Notes: generated by a model from the sequence alone, not told the origin. A DNA stretch of 64,000 nucleotides from Micromonospora purpureochromogenes (GCF_900091515.1 NZ_LT607410.1:6386001-6450000), one strand, 5' to 3'. Positions 44,279-52,888 are shown, numbered from the stretch's first letter. Numbers and translations: made by a program.

Positions 44279-44439
44279 GACCAGCAAGCCTAGTGACCGC
44301 GCCCCGGTGGCCGCGAACCAATAGGCCTCCCCGTGTCGGGGCCGACACCGCCGACGGTCGATTCACCCCCGGCCGTTCGTCCGATTTGTCGCCGACACGC
44401 GGCCTGAGCTGCCCGGCGCATCTCCCGACGCGGTGTCCA

Positions 44440-45321
44440 ATGAACGCCGTGACTGGCAGAGGAGCGGCACCCGGGCGCGGCGAGAAGTCCCCGGGCACCA
44501 GGACGGACCCGCCGGCCGCACCGGCGCGGGGCGGCGCGGTCGCGCCCCAGCCGAGGGTGGTGCCGGGACCGGACGAGACGCCGGTCGAAGTCGAGCCGAC
44601 CACCGGCGCGCCGGTCGACGCGGTGCCGCGCCGGGTCCCGGTCCGTCAGGCGGCGCGCGGCCCGCGCGCCGACCGCGCCACCGACCCGGGTACGGCCGAG
44701 GGGGACGCCGCCTTCTGGCCGCCGATCGAGGAGGTGCACTGGGACGGTACGCCGCTGCGCAAGGAGCCGAAGCGCGGCGAGCGCCCGCCGACCGGGCCCG
44801 CCCGCCCCCGCCCGTCGCGCACCGCGCACCCGCCCGACCCGGTGCGGGGACTGGCGGCGCTGGTGACGCTGAGCCTGGTCGCCGCCTTCTTCGCCTGGGT
44901 GAGCGCCGGGCCGCTCTGGCTCGCGGTCGGGCACGCCAGCACCGGCACGGTGGTGATCACGGGCTGCACCGGGGACGGGCTGACCCAGCGCTGCCGGGGC
45001 GTCTTCTTCGCCGACCGGGGCCGGTTCCTGGCCCACGGGGTCCGGGTCAGCGGGGTGCCGGGCGAGCGCCGGGCCACCGGTACGGCACTGCCGGCGCGGA
45101 TGACCGGGGCGGGCGACGACACCGCGTACGTCGGCACCGGTTTCGGCCGGCACCTGAGCTGGCTGCTCGGGCTGCTGGTGGTCGCCGGCTGCGGGGCCGG
45201 CATCGCCCGCGGCACCGGGGCGACCCGGCTGGCCGACGCGCGGCAGCGCCGCTGGGCCACGGCCGGCGCGTACGGCGGGCCGGCGCTGATCACCCTGGGC
45301 ATGCTGATCGCCGCCTGGTGA
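44440..45321 (+). CDS. Membrane protein with long disordered N-terminus, function unknown
   Basis: 293 residues from the ATG at 44440; earlier in-frame starts (to 44293) are possible, and the start is not certain. The first 140 residues are Pro/Arg/Ala/Gly-rich and probably disordered, with one ordered island FWPPIEEVHWDGTPLRKEPK. Then a helix (about 145-170), an external domain of about 70 residues with two Cys (TGCTGDGLTQRCRGVFFADR), a helix (about 225-243) and a last helix at the C-terminus. The external Cys pair may form a disulfide. The 82-codon spaced helices with a short extracellular loop resemble other actinobacterial membrane proteins of unknown role. Divergent from metG, convergent with rsmI. 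Confidence 0.65.
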   Translation: MNAVTGRGAAPGRGEKSPGTRTDPPAAPARGGAVAPQPRVVPGPDETPVEVEPTTGAPVDAVPRRVPVRQAARGPRADRATDPGTAEGDAAFWPPIEEVHWDGTPLRKEPKRGERPPTGPARPRPSRTAHPPDPVRGLAALVTLSLVAAFFAWVSAGPLWLAVGHASTGTVVITGCTGDGLTQRCRGVFFADRGRFLAHGVRVSGVPGERRATGTALPARMTGAGDDTAYVGTGFGRHLSWLLGLLVVAGCGAGIARGTGATRLADARQRRWATAGAYGGPALITLGMLIAAW

Positions 45322-45333
45322 GGCCGATGCGCG

Positions 45334-46182
45334 TCAGGCGTGCACCACGGTGTAGACGTCGCGGCGACGCAGCCCGTACCCGGCGGCGACCTCGCTGATC
45401 GCGTCGCGCCGGGACAGCCCGGCGGCCTCCCGTTCGGCCACCGCGGCGCGCAGCACGTCGTCGTCGGGGCGTTCCGCCGGCCGCTCGGGGGCACCGGCGA
45501 CCACCAGGGTGATCTCTCCGCGCGGCTCGCCCTCGGCCGCCCAGTCCGCCAGCTCGCCGAGGGGCCGGCGGACGATCTCCTCGTACGTCTTGGTCAGCTC
45601 GCGGCAGAGCGCGGCCGGGCGATCGGCGCCGAAGGTGGCGGCCAGGTCGGCCAGCGCGCCGGCGATCCGGTGCGGGGCCTCGAAGAAGACCAGGGTCCGT
45701 TCCTCGGCCGCCAGGGCGCGCAGCCGGGACCGTCGGCCGCCGGGCGAGCGGGGCAGGAAGCCCTCGAAGCAGAACCGGTCGCAGGGCAGGCCGGACAGCG
45801 CCAGGGCGGTGGTCACCGCGCTCGGGCCGGGGGCGGCGGTGACCGGCACGCCGGCGTCCAGCGCGGCCCGGACCAGCCGGTAGCCCGGGTCCGAGACGCT
45901 CGGCATGCCGCCGTCGGTGACCAGCGCGACCAGGTATCCGGCGGTCAGCACCTCGACCAGTTCCGGGGTACGTCGCTCCTCGTTGCCCTCGAAGTAGGAG
46001 ACGATCCGACCGGCCACGGTGACGTCGAGGTCCCGGGCCAGCCGGGTGAGGCGGCGGGTGTCCTCGGCGGCCACCACGTCGGCGGTGGCGAGCACCTCGC
46101 GGAACCGCGCGGAGGCGTCGGCCGGGTTGCCCAGCGGCGCGCCGAGCAGGACCAGGCGCCCGGGCTCGGACATTTCACCCAC
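45334..46182 (-). CDS. rsmI: 16S rRNA (cytidine1402-2'-O)-methyltransferase
   Basis: 282 residues. The GTG at 46182 has AAGGAG seven bases upstream. Tetrapyrrole-methylase fold: LVLLGAPLGNPADASARF (N-terminal SAM region), AEDTRRLTRL, VTDGGMPSVSDPGYRLV and AAPGPSAVTTALALSGLP, all typical of RsmI. It methylates the ribose of C1402 in the decoding centre. Divergent from the mannosyltransferase gene with 82 bases between, the same arrangement as Rv1003/Rv1002c. Confidence 0.93.
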   Translation of the reverse strand: MGEMSEPGRLVLLGAPLGNPADASARFREVLATADVVAAEDTRRLTRLARDLDVTVAGRIVSYFEGNEERRTPELVEVLTAGYLVALVTDGGMPSVSDPGYRLVRAALDAGVPVTAAPGPSAVTTALALSGLPCDRFCFEGFLPRSPGGRRSRLRALAAEERTLVFFEAPHRIAGALADLAATFGADRPAALCRELTKTYEEIVRRPLGELADWAAEGEPRGEITLVVAGAPERPAERPDDDVLRAAVAEREAAGLSRRDAISEVAAGYGLRRRDVYTVVHA

Positions 46183-46252
46183 GGGAAGGCTCCTTCATCG
46201 ATCGGCGTGCCGCTGTCGGGGACGATGGGCGCCACCGGGCACCTCCAGAGCC

Positions 46253-46258
46253 TACGAT
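46253..46258 (+). promoter_or_regulatory. -10 box of the mannosyltransferase gene, probably leaderless
   Basis: TACGAT ends six bases before the GTG at 46265, with no ribosome site. Confidence 0.5.
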
Positions 46259-46264
46259 CGCCGG

Positions 46265-47935
46265 GTGACGAGTGCGTCGACAGCGCAGAGCGCGAACGCG
46301 ACCGGACCCGACCAGGGCATTCCGCCCACCGACGGTGGCGGCGTCCCGGCCGTCGTGCGTCGCCGGCTCGCCACCGTCGAGGCCCGGCTGGACGTGAACT
46401 CCTGGATCGCCACCGCCGTGGTGGTGGCGATCGCCGCGATCCTGCGCCTGCTCGGCCTGAGCAGTCCCAAGGGCAAGATCTTCGACGAGATCTACTACGC
46501 CCGGGACGGCTACGGCCTGATCGACAAGGGCGTCGAGTGGAACTACAAGGACAACGGCCCGTCGTACGTGGTGCACCCGCCGCTGGGCAAGTGGTTGATC
46601 GGGCTCGGCGAGTGGGCCTTCGGCTACGCCGACCAGGAGCACAACATCTCGGTGCCGGGGCACCTGTTCACCACCGCCCCGGAGTTCGGCTGGCGGTTCT
46701 CGGCGGCGCTGGCCGGCATCCTGTCGGTGCTGATGCTGACCCGGATCGCCCGCCGGATGTTCCGCTCCACCACGCTGGGCTGCGCGGCCGGCCTGCTGCT
46801 CGCGCTGGACGGCTTCCACCTGGTGCTCTCCCGCACCGCGCTGCTCGACATCTTCCTGCTGCTGTTCGTGCTGGCCGCGTTCGGCGCCCTGGTGCTCGAC
46901 CGGGACGCCCGGCGGCGGCGCTGGACCCGGGCGTTGGACGACGGGCTCGACCCGGCCGCGCCGGGGCGGGCCGGGCGGCCGGCCGGCGGCTGGCGGACCT
47001 GGCCGTGGTGGCGGCTGGCCGCCGGGGTGCTGCTCGGCTGCGCCTGCGCGGTGAAGTGGAGCGCGCTGTACTTCGTGCCGGCGTTCGCGCTGCTGGCGCT
47101 CTTCTGGGAGGTCGGCGTCCGGCGCTCCGCCGGGGTACGCCGCCCGTGGCGCGACGCGCTCCTCGACGAGCTGCCCTGGCTGGTGCTCGCCGGGCTGCTG
47201 ATGGTCGTGACGTACGTGGCCACCTGGTCGGGCTGGCTGCTCGGCGACGACGGCTACTACCGGCTGGCCGCCCGCTACCCCAACACCCCGGGGCTGAGCG
47301 ACACCCCGGTCCTCGGCGCGCTGAACAACCTGTACCAGTACCACCGGGCGGCGTTCGAGTTCCACACCGGCCTGGAGACCCCGCACAAGTACCAGTCGTG
47401 GCCGTGGCAGTGGCTGCTGCTCGGCCGGCCGGTGGCCTTCTACTGGTCGGGTGACGGGGCGTGCGGGGCGCCGAGCTGCGCCTCGGAGATCCTGCTGCTC
47501 GGCACGCCGCTGCTCTGGTGGTCGTTCCTGCCGGCGCTGGCCGCGACCGCCTGGCTGGGCCTGGCCCGGCGGGACTGGCGGGCCGGGGCGATCCTGCTCA
47601 GCCTCGCCTCCGGCCTGCTGCCCTGGTTCTGGTTCGCCCTCGACGGCCGGACGATGTTCTCCTTCTACGCCGCCCCGGCGCTGCCGTTCCTGGTCCTCGC
47701 CGTCGTCTACGTGCTGGGCGCGATCGTCACCCCGACCGGTCCCGAGGGCGGCGCGGCGACCGACGCCGACCTGGCGCGCGGCGACGACCGCCGGCTGATC
47801 GGCGGGGTGATCGTCGGCGCGTACGTGCTGCTGGTCGCGCTCTGCTTCGCGTACTTCTACCCGATCTTCGTGGGCAACCTGCTGCCGTACGACGACTGGT
47901 CGGCGCGGATGTGGCTGGACGGCCGCTGGATCTGA
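46265..47935 (+). CDS. pmt: Dolichyl-phosphate-mannose--protein mannosyltransferase (GT39)
   Basis: 556 residues, polytopic. The start is a GTG at 46265, six bases after a -10 box; earlier in-frame starts lie antisense to rsmI. The first external loop carries the catalytic Asp-Glu (GKIFDEIYYARDGYGLI, about 76-92), and FTTAPEFGWRFSAALAGILS and LDGFHLVLSRTALLDIFLLL are typical for PMT proteins. About ten helices. The C-terminal PMT_4TMC part ends with LPYDDWSARMWLDGRWI. It moves mannose from polyprenyl phosphate to Ser/Thr of proteins during Sec export. M. tuberculosis Rv1002c is the counterpart and has the same neighbour. Confidence 0.93.
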   Translation: MTSASTAQSANATGPDQGIPPTDGGGVPAVVRRRLATVEARLDVNSWIATAVVVAIAAILRLLGLSSPKGKIFDEIYYARDGYGLIDKGVEWNYKDNGPSYVVHPPLGKWLIGLGEWAFGYADQEHNISVPGHLFTTAPEFGWRFSAALAGILSVLMLTRIARRMFRSTTLGCAAGLLLALDGFHLVLSRTALLDIFLLLFVLAAFGALVLDRDARRRRWTRALDDGLDPAAPGRAGRPAGGWRTWPWWRLAAGVLLGCACAVKWSALYFVPAFALLALFWEVGVRRSAGVRRPWRDALLDELPWLVLAGLLMVVTYVATWSGWLLGDDGYYRLAARYPNTPGLSDTPVLGALNNLYQYHRAAFEFHTGLETPHKYQSWPWQWLLLGRPVAFYWSGDGACGAPSCASEILLLGTPLLWWSFLPALAATAWLGLARRDWRAGAILLSLASGLLPWFWFALDGRTMFSFYAAPALPFLVLAVVYVLGAIVTPTGPEGGAATDADLARGDDRRLIGGVIVGAYVLLVALCFAYFYPIFVGNLLPYDDWSARMWLDGRWI

Positions 47936-48006
47936 CCCCGCACCCGGGGCCGCGCGGCCGGCCGGGCGGGAGACGCCGGCGGCGCGGGGCGGCGCACACA
48001 AATAGA

Positions 48007-48054
48007 GCGCGCCCCGATCGCCTGCCACGGGGGAAGCGGGCGATTGGGGCGCGC
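48007..48054 (+). terminator. Terminator hairpin downstream of pmt
   Basis: The 16-bp arms GCGCGCCCCGATCGCC and GGCGATTGGGGCGCGC pair with one G-U and a 16-base loop. It is flanked by A-rich sequence (ACACAAATAGA before, AAGACAAAGCTTAA after). Confidence 0.7.
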
Positions 48055-48416
48055 AAGACAAAGCTTAACCACCCTTCGGCACCGGCACAACGGGGCGACT
48101 TGGGTCAGATTTCCGACCGATGCCAAGGCGGCGAGAGGTTTACCTCCGGCAATTGACGGATGGTCACCATTCTGTCGACGGTCTGCCGTAAAGCACGTGT
48201 AGGTCCTACCGTTTCCTGCCCGATCATGAGGATCGCCACGGGACGGACGGTGGAGGACCAGGCACCGGGACGGCGCGCGGGAAGCACACGGACGATCACC
48301 CGATCCAGCCGGACGGGACGGGCCGCCCCGCCGAGGTCGCGCGCCGGACACCTGGGCCGGAAGGCGACAGGAAGGGCGCTCACCCGCCCCAGATGATCAT
48401 CCAGAGTGGACGTCAC

Positions 48417-48422
48417 TACACT
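48417..48422 (+). promoter_or_regulatory. -10 box of the VWA gene, probably leaderless
   Basis: TACACT ends seven bases before the GTG at 48430, with no ribosome site. The same hexamer precedes the tetR gene at 7519. Confidence 0.5.
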
Positions 48423-48429
48423 CCGCCCG

Positions 48430-49701
48430 GTGATCAACAAGAGGCGACCTACGGCGGTCCTGATCGGACTGCTGGCGGCCACCGTGCTGACCGGTCCGGC
48501 GCCGGCCGTGGCGGACGAGGAGACGCCCGCCGAGCCACCGAAGGTCGAGCTGGTGCTCGACGTCAGCGGCTCGATGCGGGCCCGGGACATCGACGGCCGC
48601 AGCCGGATCTCCGTCGCCCAACAGGCGTTCAACGAGGTGGTCGACGCGCTGCCCGAGGAGACCCAGCTCGGCATCCGGGTGCTCGGCGCGACCTACCGGG
48701 GCAAGGACGAGAAGCAGGGCTGCCTGGACACCCAGCAGATCGTGCCGGTCGGTCCGGTCGACCGGGTGCAGGCGAAGGCGGCGGTGGCCACCCTGCGGCC
48801 GACCGGCTTCACCCCGGTCGGGCTGGCCCTGCGCTCCGCCGCCCAGGACCTCGGCACCGGCGCCACCGCCCGGCGGATCGTGCTGATCACCGACGGCGAG
48901 GACACCTGCGCCCCGCCGGACCCCTGCGAGGTGGCCCGTGAGCTGGCCGCCCAGGGCACGAAGCTGGTGGTCGACACCCTCGGCCTGGCCCCGGACGAGA
49001 AGGTACGCCGGCAGTTGCTCTGCATCGCCGGCGCGACCGGCGGCACGTACACGGCGGCGCAGAGCGCCGACGAGCTGACCGGCCGGATCAAGCAGCTGGT
49101 GGACCGGGCGAAGGAGACGTACACCGCCGCGCCCACCGTGGTCGGCGGCACGGCGGAGTGCGCGAACGCGCCGCTGCTCGGCCCGGGCGTCTACCGCGAC
49201 CGGGAGGCGTTCTCCGAGCACCGCTGGTACCGGGTGCCGGTACGGCCGGGGCAGGAGCTGCGCGCCTCGGTCAGCGTGGCGCTGGACCGGCCGGTGAACC
49301 CGGACCACGGGGTGCTGCTGCGGGCCACCGCCGCCGACGGCCGGGAACTGGTACGCGGGGTGGACGCCGGCAGTGGGCGTACCGATGTGGTCTCGGCCGG
49401 TGTGCGCTGGTCGGCGACGGAGGACGGCGCCCCGTCGACGCCCGGTGCCACGCCCGTCCCCGCCACGACGGTGTGCCTGGTGGTGAGCAATTCCTTCGCG
49501 CCCCGGCCGGGCACCCGGGCCACGCCGGGGATGCCGGTCGAGCTGACCGTCGACGTGGTCGCCTCGTCCCCCGCCCCGGCCGCGCCCGACCTGGGCCGGG
49601 GCTGGGTGCTGCTCGCCCTGCTCACCCTGGCCGGCCTGCTCACCGGCCTGGTCGCCGGGCTGCTCACCCGCTGGTGGGTCGCCACCTGGAGGGAGAACTG
49701 A
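48430..49701 (+). CDS. Secreted/membrane-anchored von Willebrand factor A domain protein
   Basis: 423 residues from a leaderless-type GTG. Signal peptide: basic MINKRRPTAV, hydrophobic core, cleavage near APAVADEE (about 28). VWA domain about 38-225 with an intact metal site: D44VSGS48, a Thr in RPTGFTPVG and the later Asp in LITDGEDTC. A second beta-rich domain (about 245-385) starts near NAPLLGPGVYRDREAFSEHR with WYRVPVRPGQELRASVSVAL. One C-terminal helix (about 393-416) and a short basic tail anchor it, leaving both domains outside. The next gene encodes a protein like the second domain and is coupled, so they probably act together; ligand unknown. Confidence 0.85.
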   Translation: MINKRRPTAVLIGLLAATVLTGPAPAVADEETPAEPPKVELVLDVSGSMRARDIDGRSRISVAQQAFNEVVDALPEETQLGIRVLGATYRGKDEKQGCLDTQQIVPVGPVDRVQAKAAVATLRPTGFTPVGLALRSAAQDLGTGATARRIVLITDGEDTCAPPDPCEVARELAAQGTKLVVDTLGLAPDEKVRRQLLCIAGATGGTYTAAQSADELTGRIKQLVDRAKETYTAAPTVVGGTAECANAPLLGPGVYRDREAFSEHRWYRVPVRPGQELRASVSVALDRPVNPDHGVLLRATAADGRELVRGVDAGSGRTDVVSAGVRWSATEDGAPSTPGATPVPATTVCLVVSNSFAPRPGTRATPGMPVELTVDVVASSPAPAAPDLGRGWVLLALLTLAGLLTGLVAGLLTRWWVATWREN

Positions 49702-49702
49702 G

Positions 49703-50469
49703 ATGCGTACCCCGATGATGCTGGCGGCGGCGCTCGCCGCCGGGCTGGCCCTGCCGGCCGTTCCCGCCGCGGCGGCCGCCCCCACCCCCTCGCCCGGCGC
49801 CACCCCGGTCACCCGGGCCGGCACGTCCTTCCTCACCGCCACCGGCATCGCCGCCGGCCAGCCGGTACGGGTGGGCGCCTCCACCGGCGACCACCTCTAC
49901 TGGTCGTTCCCGGCCTCGGCCGGGCAGCGGCACGAGATCAGCGCGACGGTGTCGCTGCCGAAGGCCCGCACCGGGGCCTCCATCTGGACGGTCGAGGTCT
50001 TCGACGGGTTGCGCCGCCAGCAGTCCTGCACCGCCGGGGCGCAGACCCGACGGTGGACGCCGCGACCGGCAGCGTGTCGCTCGGCTGCACCCTGCGCGAG
50101 GTGCGCTCCTGGGCCGAGCCCTGGTCGGCGGATCCGCTGCCCGGCACCTACTACGTCCGGCTGTCGGTGACCGAGCTGCCCGAGGCCGACCTCGGGCTCC
50201 CGGTCGACGTCGACCTGCTGGTCAGCGCGGACGGCGCGGGCTCGCGCGACGACGGCGAGTTGAAGGCGCCCCTGGTGCCGAACACCAAGGCCGGAACGGT
50301 GCTGACCGGGGAGCCGGCGGCGGCCCCGGCCGAGCAGGCGGACGGCGGGTTCGGCGACCGGCTGCCCGACCTCGGCTCGCGGTGGATCTGGAGCACGGTC
50401 GGCGGGGTCCTGGCCGCGGTGGCCGGCGTGGTCGGCTTCGCGCTGACCCGCCGTCCCCGCCGGCCCTGA
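49703..50469 (+). pseudogene. Frameshifted partner of the VWA protein
   Basis: Starts one base after the VWA stop with GGAGGGAGAACTG before the ATG. The first part has a signal peptide (MRTPMMLAAALAAGLALPAV) and a beta domain with YWSFPASAGQRHEISATVSL, like the second domain of the VWA protein. At about 50046-50048 (GACCCGAC) the frame breaks: the downstream frame continues sensibly (MDAATGSVSLGCTLREV) to a C-terminal helix WIWSTVGGVLAAVAGVVGFA and basic tail. Adding one C (CCC to CCCC) restores a single 255-residue protein (AQTPTVDAATG at the joint). Either a recent inactivating deletion, a sequencing error, or, less likely, slippage. Confidence 0.75.
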
Positions 50470-50474
50470 CCGGA

Positions 50475-50508
50475 GGCGGTGGCCGCCCGACCGGGGGCGG
50501 CCACCGCC
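50475..50508. terminator. Bidirectional terminator after the VWA partner
   Basis: The 14-bp arms GGCGGTGGCCGCCC and GGGCGGCCACCGCC are perfectly complementary around a six-base loop between convergent genes. Confidence 0.8.
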
Positions 50509-50510
50509 GC

Positions 50511-50780
50511 TCAGGTCACGAGCGGCCCGCGGGGGACCCAGCCGATGAACCGGTCCTGAAGGGACGCCATCGGCGCGGCGCGCAGGTCGGCGCTGGCGGC
50601 CGCCAGACAGGAGCCCAGGTAGACGCTGAGCGAGGCGCGGTCCATCTGGTACTCGCTGAGCAGCCGGTTGCGTTTGGTCGGACACGGCCACTCCTCGCCA
50701 CAGGAGCCGCAGGTCCACGCCGGTGTCACCGGAACGTGCTCGTCGGGGTGGGAACCCGAGGGTGCCGGGGCACCGGTCAT
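50511..50780 (-). CDS. Small protein with CxxC-x4-PCP motif, function unknown
   Basis: 89 residues from the ATG at 50780 (GAGGAAG upstream). After a Pro/Ser-rich start comes WTCGSCGEEWPCPTKRNRLL (about 22-41), with three Cys that could bind a metal, then helical YQMDRASLSVYLGSCLAAAS and a C-terminal stretch FIGWVPRGPLVT. Proteins with W-x-C-x2-C-G-x3-P-C are common in Micromonosporaceae and Streptomyces, and are sometimes labelled flavin reductase without clear support. No partner is evident beyond the terminator. Confidence 0.7.
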   Translation of the reverse strand: MTGAPAPSGSHPDEHVPVTPAWTCGSCGEEWPCPTKRNRLLSEYQMDRASLSVYLGSCLAAASADLRAAPMASLQDRFIGWVPRGPLVT

Positions 50781-50909
50781 CGTCACTTCCTCTCGGATGG
50801 TCGTACCTGGCACCGGCCCGCCGCGTCGACGACGCGCGGACGCCGGAAGATCCCCCGCGACGCCCTAACGGCGCTACGGGACGCTCCGGCGTTACACGGT
50901 TGCGGTACG

Positions 50910-51088
50910 TTCACCGTCGATGGCCGCCGCTGGTGGTGCACCGGGCTCGGGTGGTCAGCAGCTGAGAGGCGCGCGGCGGCGAGCCCGAGGTGGCGCTCTG
51001 GCCCGAATCGCCGCCCGTGCCGGCCGACCGGCTCGACGCCGAACGGGCCAGACTGTCGTCGTACCTGAAGGGGGTGGGTGATGCGTGA
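50910..51088 (+). pseudogene. Possible degraded small gene upstream of the phosphopantetheinyl transferase
   Basis: One frame reads FTVDGRRWWCTGLGW from 50910; another frame reads EPEVALWPESPPVPADRLDA and on to SSYLKGVGDA, ending at a TGA inside the start of the next gene. Each piece has good codon third positions, but they are in different frames, with the break between about 50955 and 50985. A 32-codon ORF from the GTG at 50990 is the only intact part. Likely a frameshifted gene remnant or a sequencing error; identity unknown. Confidence 0.35.
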
Positions 51089-51734
51089 TCTGCTGCCGCC
51101 GACCGTCTCGGTCGTGGTGGCCGGGCCGACGGACTGGGCGGGCGAGCTGCACCCCGCCGAGCAGAGCGGTCTCGGGGCGCGCGCGGTGGAGAGCCGGCGG
51201 CGCGACTACACCGCCGGCCGGGTCTGCGCGCGGCGGGCGATGGCCGAGCTGGGACTGCCCGAACTGCCGGTCCCGGCCGCGACCGACCGCTCCCCCGCCT
51301 GGCCGGCCGGGCTGGTCGGCACCATCACCCACACCCGCGGCTACTGCGCCGCCGCGGTCGCCCGGGCCACCGACATCCGATCCGTCGGGATGGACGCCGA
51401 GCGACACCGCGAGCTCAACGAGGGGGTACGCCGGCTGATCTGCCGCCCCGAGGAGGAGGAGCGCTGCGCCCGGCTGCCGGCCGGCACGTCCTGGCCGCTG
51501 GTGCTGTTCAGCGCGAAGGAGACCGTCTACAAGGTCTGGCACCCGGTTGTGGGCTCCTGGCTGGACTTCCAGGACGCCACGGTCGAGCTGGACCCGGACG
51601 CCGGGACGTTCACCGCGCGGATCGACCCGGTGCGGGTGGCGGCGGCGACGGTGGCCGACCCGCCGTCCGTCGTGATCGGACGCTTCGTCGTCGAGGGCGA
51701 CCTCGTGCGCACCGCGGCCGTGCTGACGCATTGA
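51081..51734 (+). CDS. 4'-phosphopantetheinyl transferase, Sfp/EntD type
   Basis: 217 residues. Signature elements: GTITHTRGYCAAAVA (80-94), magnesium ligands in SVGMDAERHREL (Asp105 and Glu107), and FSAKETVYKVWHP (143-155, with Lys146-Glu147 and Lys151). The (I/V)G(I/V/M)D...F(S)xKExxxK pattern is that of enzymes that prime carrier proteins of siderophore, polyketide or nonribosomal peptide synthases. GGGGGTGG lies just upstream. No carrier-protein or synthase gene is in the window, so it probably serves clusters elsewhere. It follows a degraded small ORF with overlap. Confidence 0.9.
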   Translation: MRDLLPPTVSVVVAGPTDWAGELHPAEQSGLGARAVESRRRDYTAGRVCARRAMAELGLPELPVPAATDRSPAWPAGLVGTITHTRGYCAAAVARATDIRSVGMDAERHRELNEGVRRLICRPEEEERCARLPAGTSWPLVLFSAKETVYKVWHPVVGSWLDFQDATVELDPDAGTFTARIDPVRVAAATVADPPSVVIGRFVVEGDLVRTAAVLTH

Positions 51735-51849
51735 CCGTTCGGCCCGGTCCGGATCGACGAACGGCGGGTCGGACCCGAGACAATTCCGCGTTGCCCGCAC
51801 CGACTAGCGTCGAAGAGTTCCCGATGCAGCCGAAGTGCCGAGGAGTACG

Positions 51850-52872
51850 GTGAGCCAGCCCCAGCCCCCTTACGGGCCGCAGGACCCCAACCAGCCGCCC
51901 GTCGACCCGTTCCCCACGGCGCCGGTCCCGCACCAGCAGTACCCGGCGGACCCGACCGCGCCGCTGCCGCCGGTCTCCGCGCCGCAGTACCCGACCGCCC
52001 CCCAGCCCCCGTACGCGCCGATGGACCCGACCGCCGTGCAACCGCCGACCTCCGGCGCGCCGTACCCGCCGGTGTCGGGCGCCCCGCAGCCGCCCGTCTC
52101 CGGCAGCCCGTACCCGCAGTACGACCCGAACGCGTCGATGCCGCCGGTCTCCGGCGCGCCGTACCCGCCGGTCTCCGGCGGCGGTTACCCGCCGGTGTCC
52201 GGTCCCGGCTACCCGCCGGCGCCGGGCCAGCCGCTCGGCCCGCCCGTGCAGTCCGGCGCGAAGAAGAAGCCGTGGGTCATCATCGGCATCATCGTCGCCG
52301 TGCTGCTCCTGCTCTGCTGCGGCGGAGGCATCGCCGCCCTGGTCGCCGGCGGCAAGAAGGCCGCCGACAAGGCGGAGGAGATCGAGCGCTCCCTGCCCAC
52401 CCCGCGCACCACCGCCGCGCCGGCCTTCCCCGGCACGAAGCCCTCCGCTTCCGCCTCGGCGGCCGACGGCGAAACCTTCAACATGGAGCCCGGCGACACC
52501 CTGGTGATCGAGGACGACGAGGGCACCATCGAGATCACCATCCGGAAGTTCTCCACCTCCACCAAGGGCTGCCGCTCGTACGCCCCCGCCCCGGACAAGG
52601 GCCTCTACCTGATCGCCGACGTCACCGCGACGGTCACCAAGGGCAAGGCGTCGATCAACCCGTTCTACTTCCAGTGGGTGGCCGAGGACGGCACCACCGT
52701 CAACGGGCTGGCCGGCGCGCTCTCCGGCTGCGGCGGCGACATGCTCGACTCCGGCAGTGGCATCCGCGCCGGCAGCAAGCGCTCCGGCGCGGTGGTCTTC
52801 GACGTCAAGGACAAGAACGGCGTCGTCGAGTACCAGCACAAGTTCGAGGCCGCCGGCTCCTGGAAGCCGTGA
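51850..52872 (+). CDS. Membrane protein with Pro/Tyr-rich repeats and an external beta domain
   Basis: 340 residues from a GTG at 51850 with GAGGAG four bases upstream. The first 137 residues are a Pro-rich cytoplasmic tail with PPVSGAPYPPVSG-type repeats (about 55-125). After KKKPWV comes one helix (about 142-165). The outside part has a Thr/Pro/Ala linker (about 180-205) and a DUF4352-like beta domain (about 212-340) starting NMEPGDTLVIEDDEGTIEIT and including LYLIADVTATVTKGK. The topology (Pro-rich inside, one helix, sensor-like outside) is common in actinobacteria and the role is unknown. A terminator follows. Confidence 0.75.
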   Translation: MSQPQPPYGPQDPNQPPVDPFPTAPVPHQQYPADPTAPLPPVSAPQYPTAPQPPYAPMDPTAVQPPTSGAPYPPVSGAPQPPVSGSPYPQYDPNASMPPVSGAPYPPVSGGGYPPVSGPGYPPAPGQPLGPPVQSGAKKKPWVIIGIIVAVLLLLCCGGGIAALVAGGKKAADKAEEIERSLPTPRTTAAPAFPGTKPSASASAADGETFNMEPGDTLVIEDDEGTIEITIRKFSTSTKGCRSYAPAPDKGLYLIADVTATVTKGKASINPFYFQWVAEDGTTVNGLAGALSGCGGDMLDSGSGIRAGSKRSGAVVFDVKDKNGVVEYQHKFEAAGSWKP

Positions 52873-52888
52873 CCTCCCCGGTCCCCGT

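Larger units (their letters stand above)
47936..48429. other. 494-base intergenic region after pmt
   Basis: Holds a terminator-like hairpin (48007-48054) and, at the far end, the -10 box of the VWA gene. The middle is lower in GC than the surroundings, with AAGCTTAACC near 48061, TTTACCTCC near 48140 and a small palindrome GTAGGTCCTAC near 48200. A 78-codon ORF at 48160-48396 has no coding-like codon use or ribosome site. I see no convincing gene. Confidence 0.6.

Noticed and set aside
48160..48396. 78-codon ORF in the gap after pmt
   Set aside because: No ribosome site, Arg/Thr-rich translation with no recognisable structure, and codon third positions not like the neighbours.
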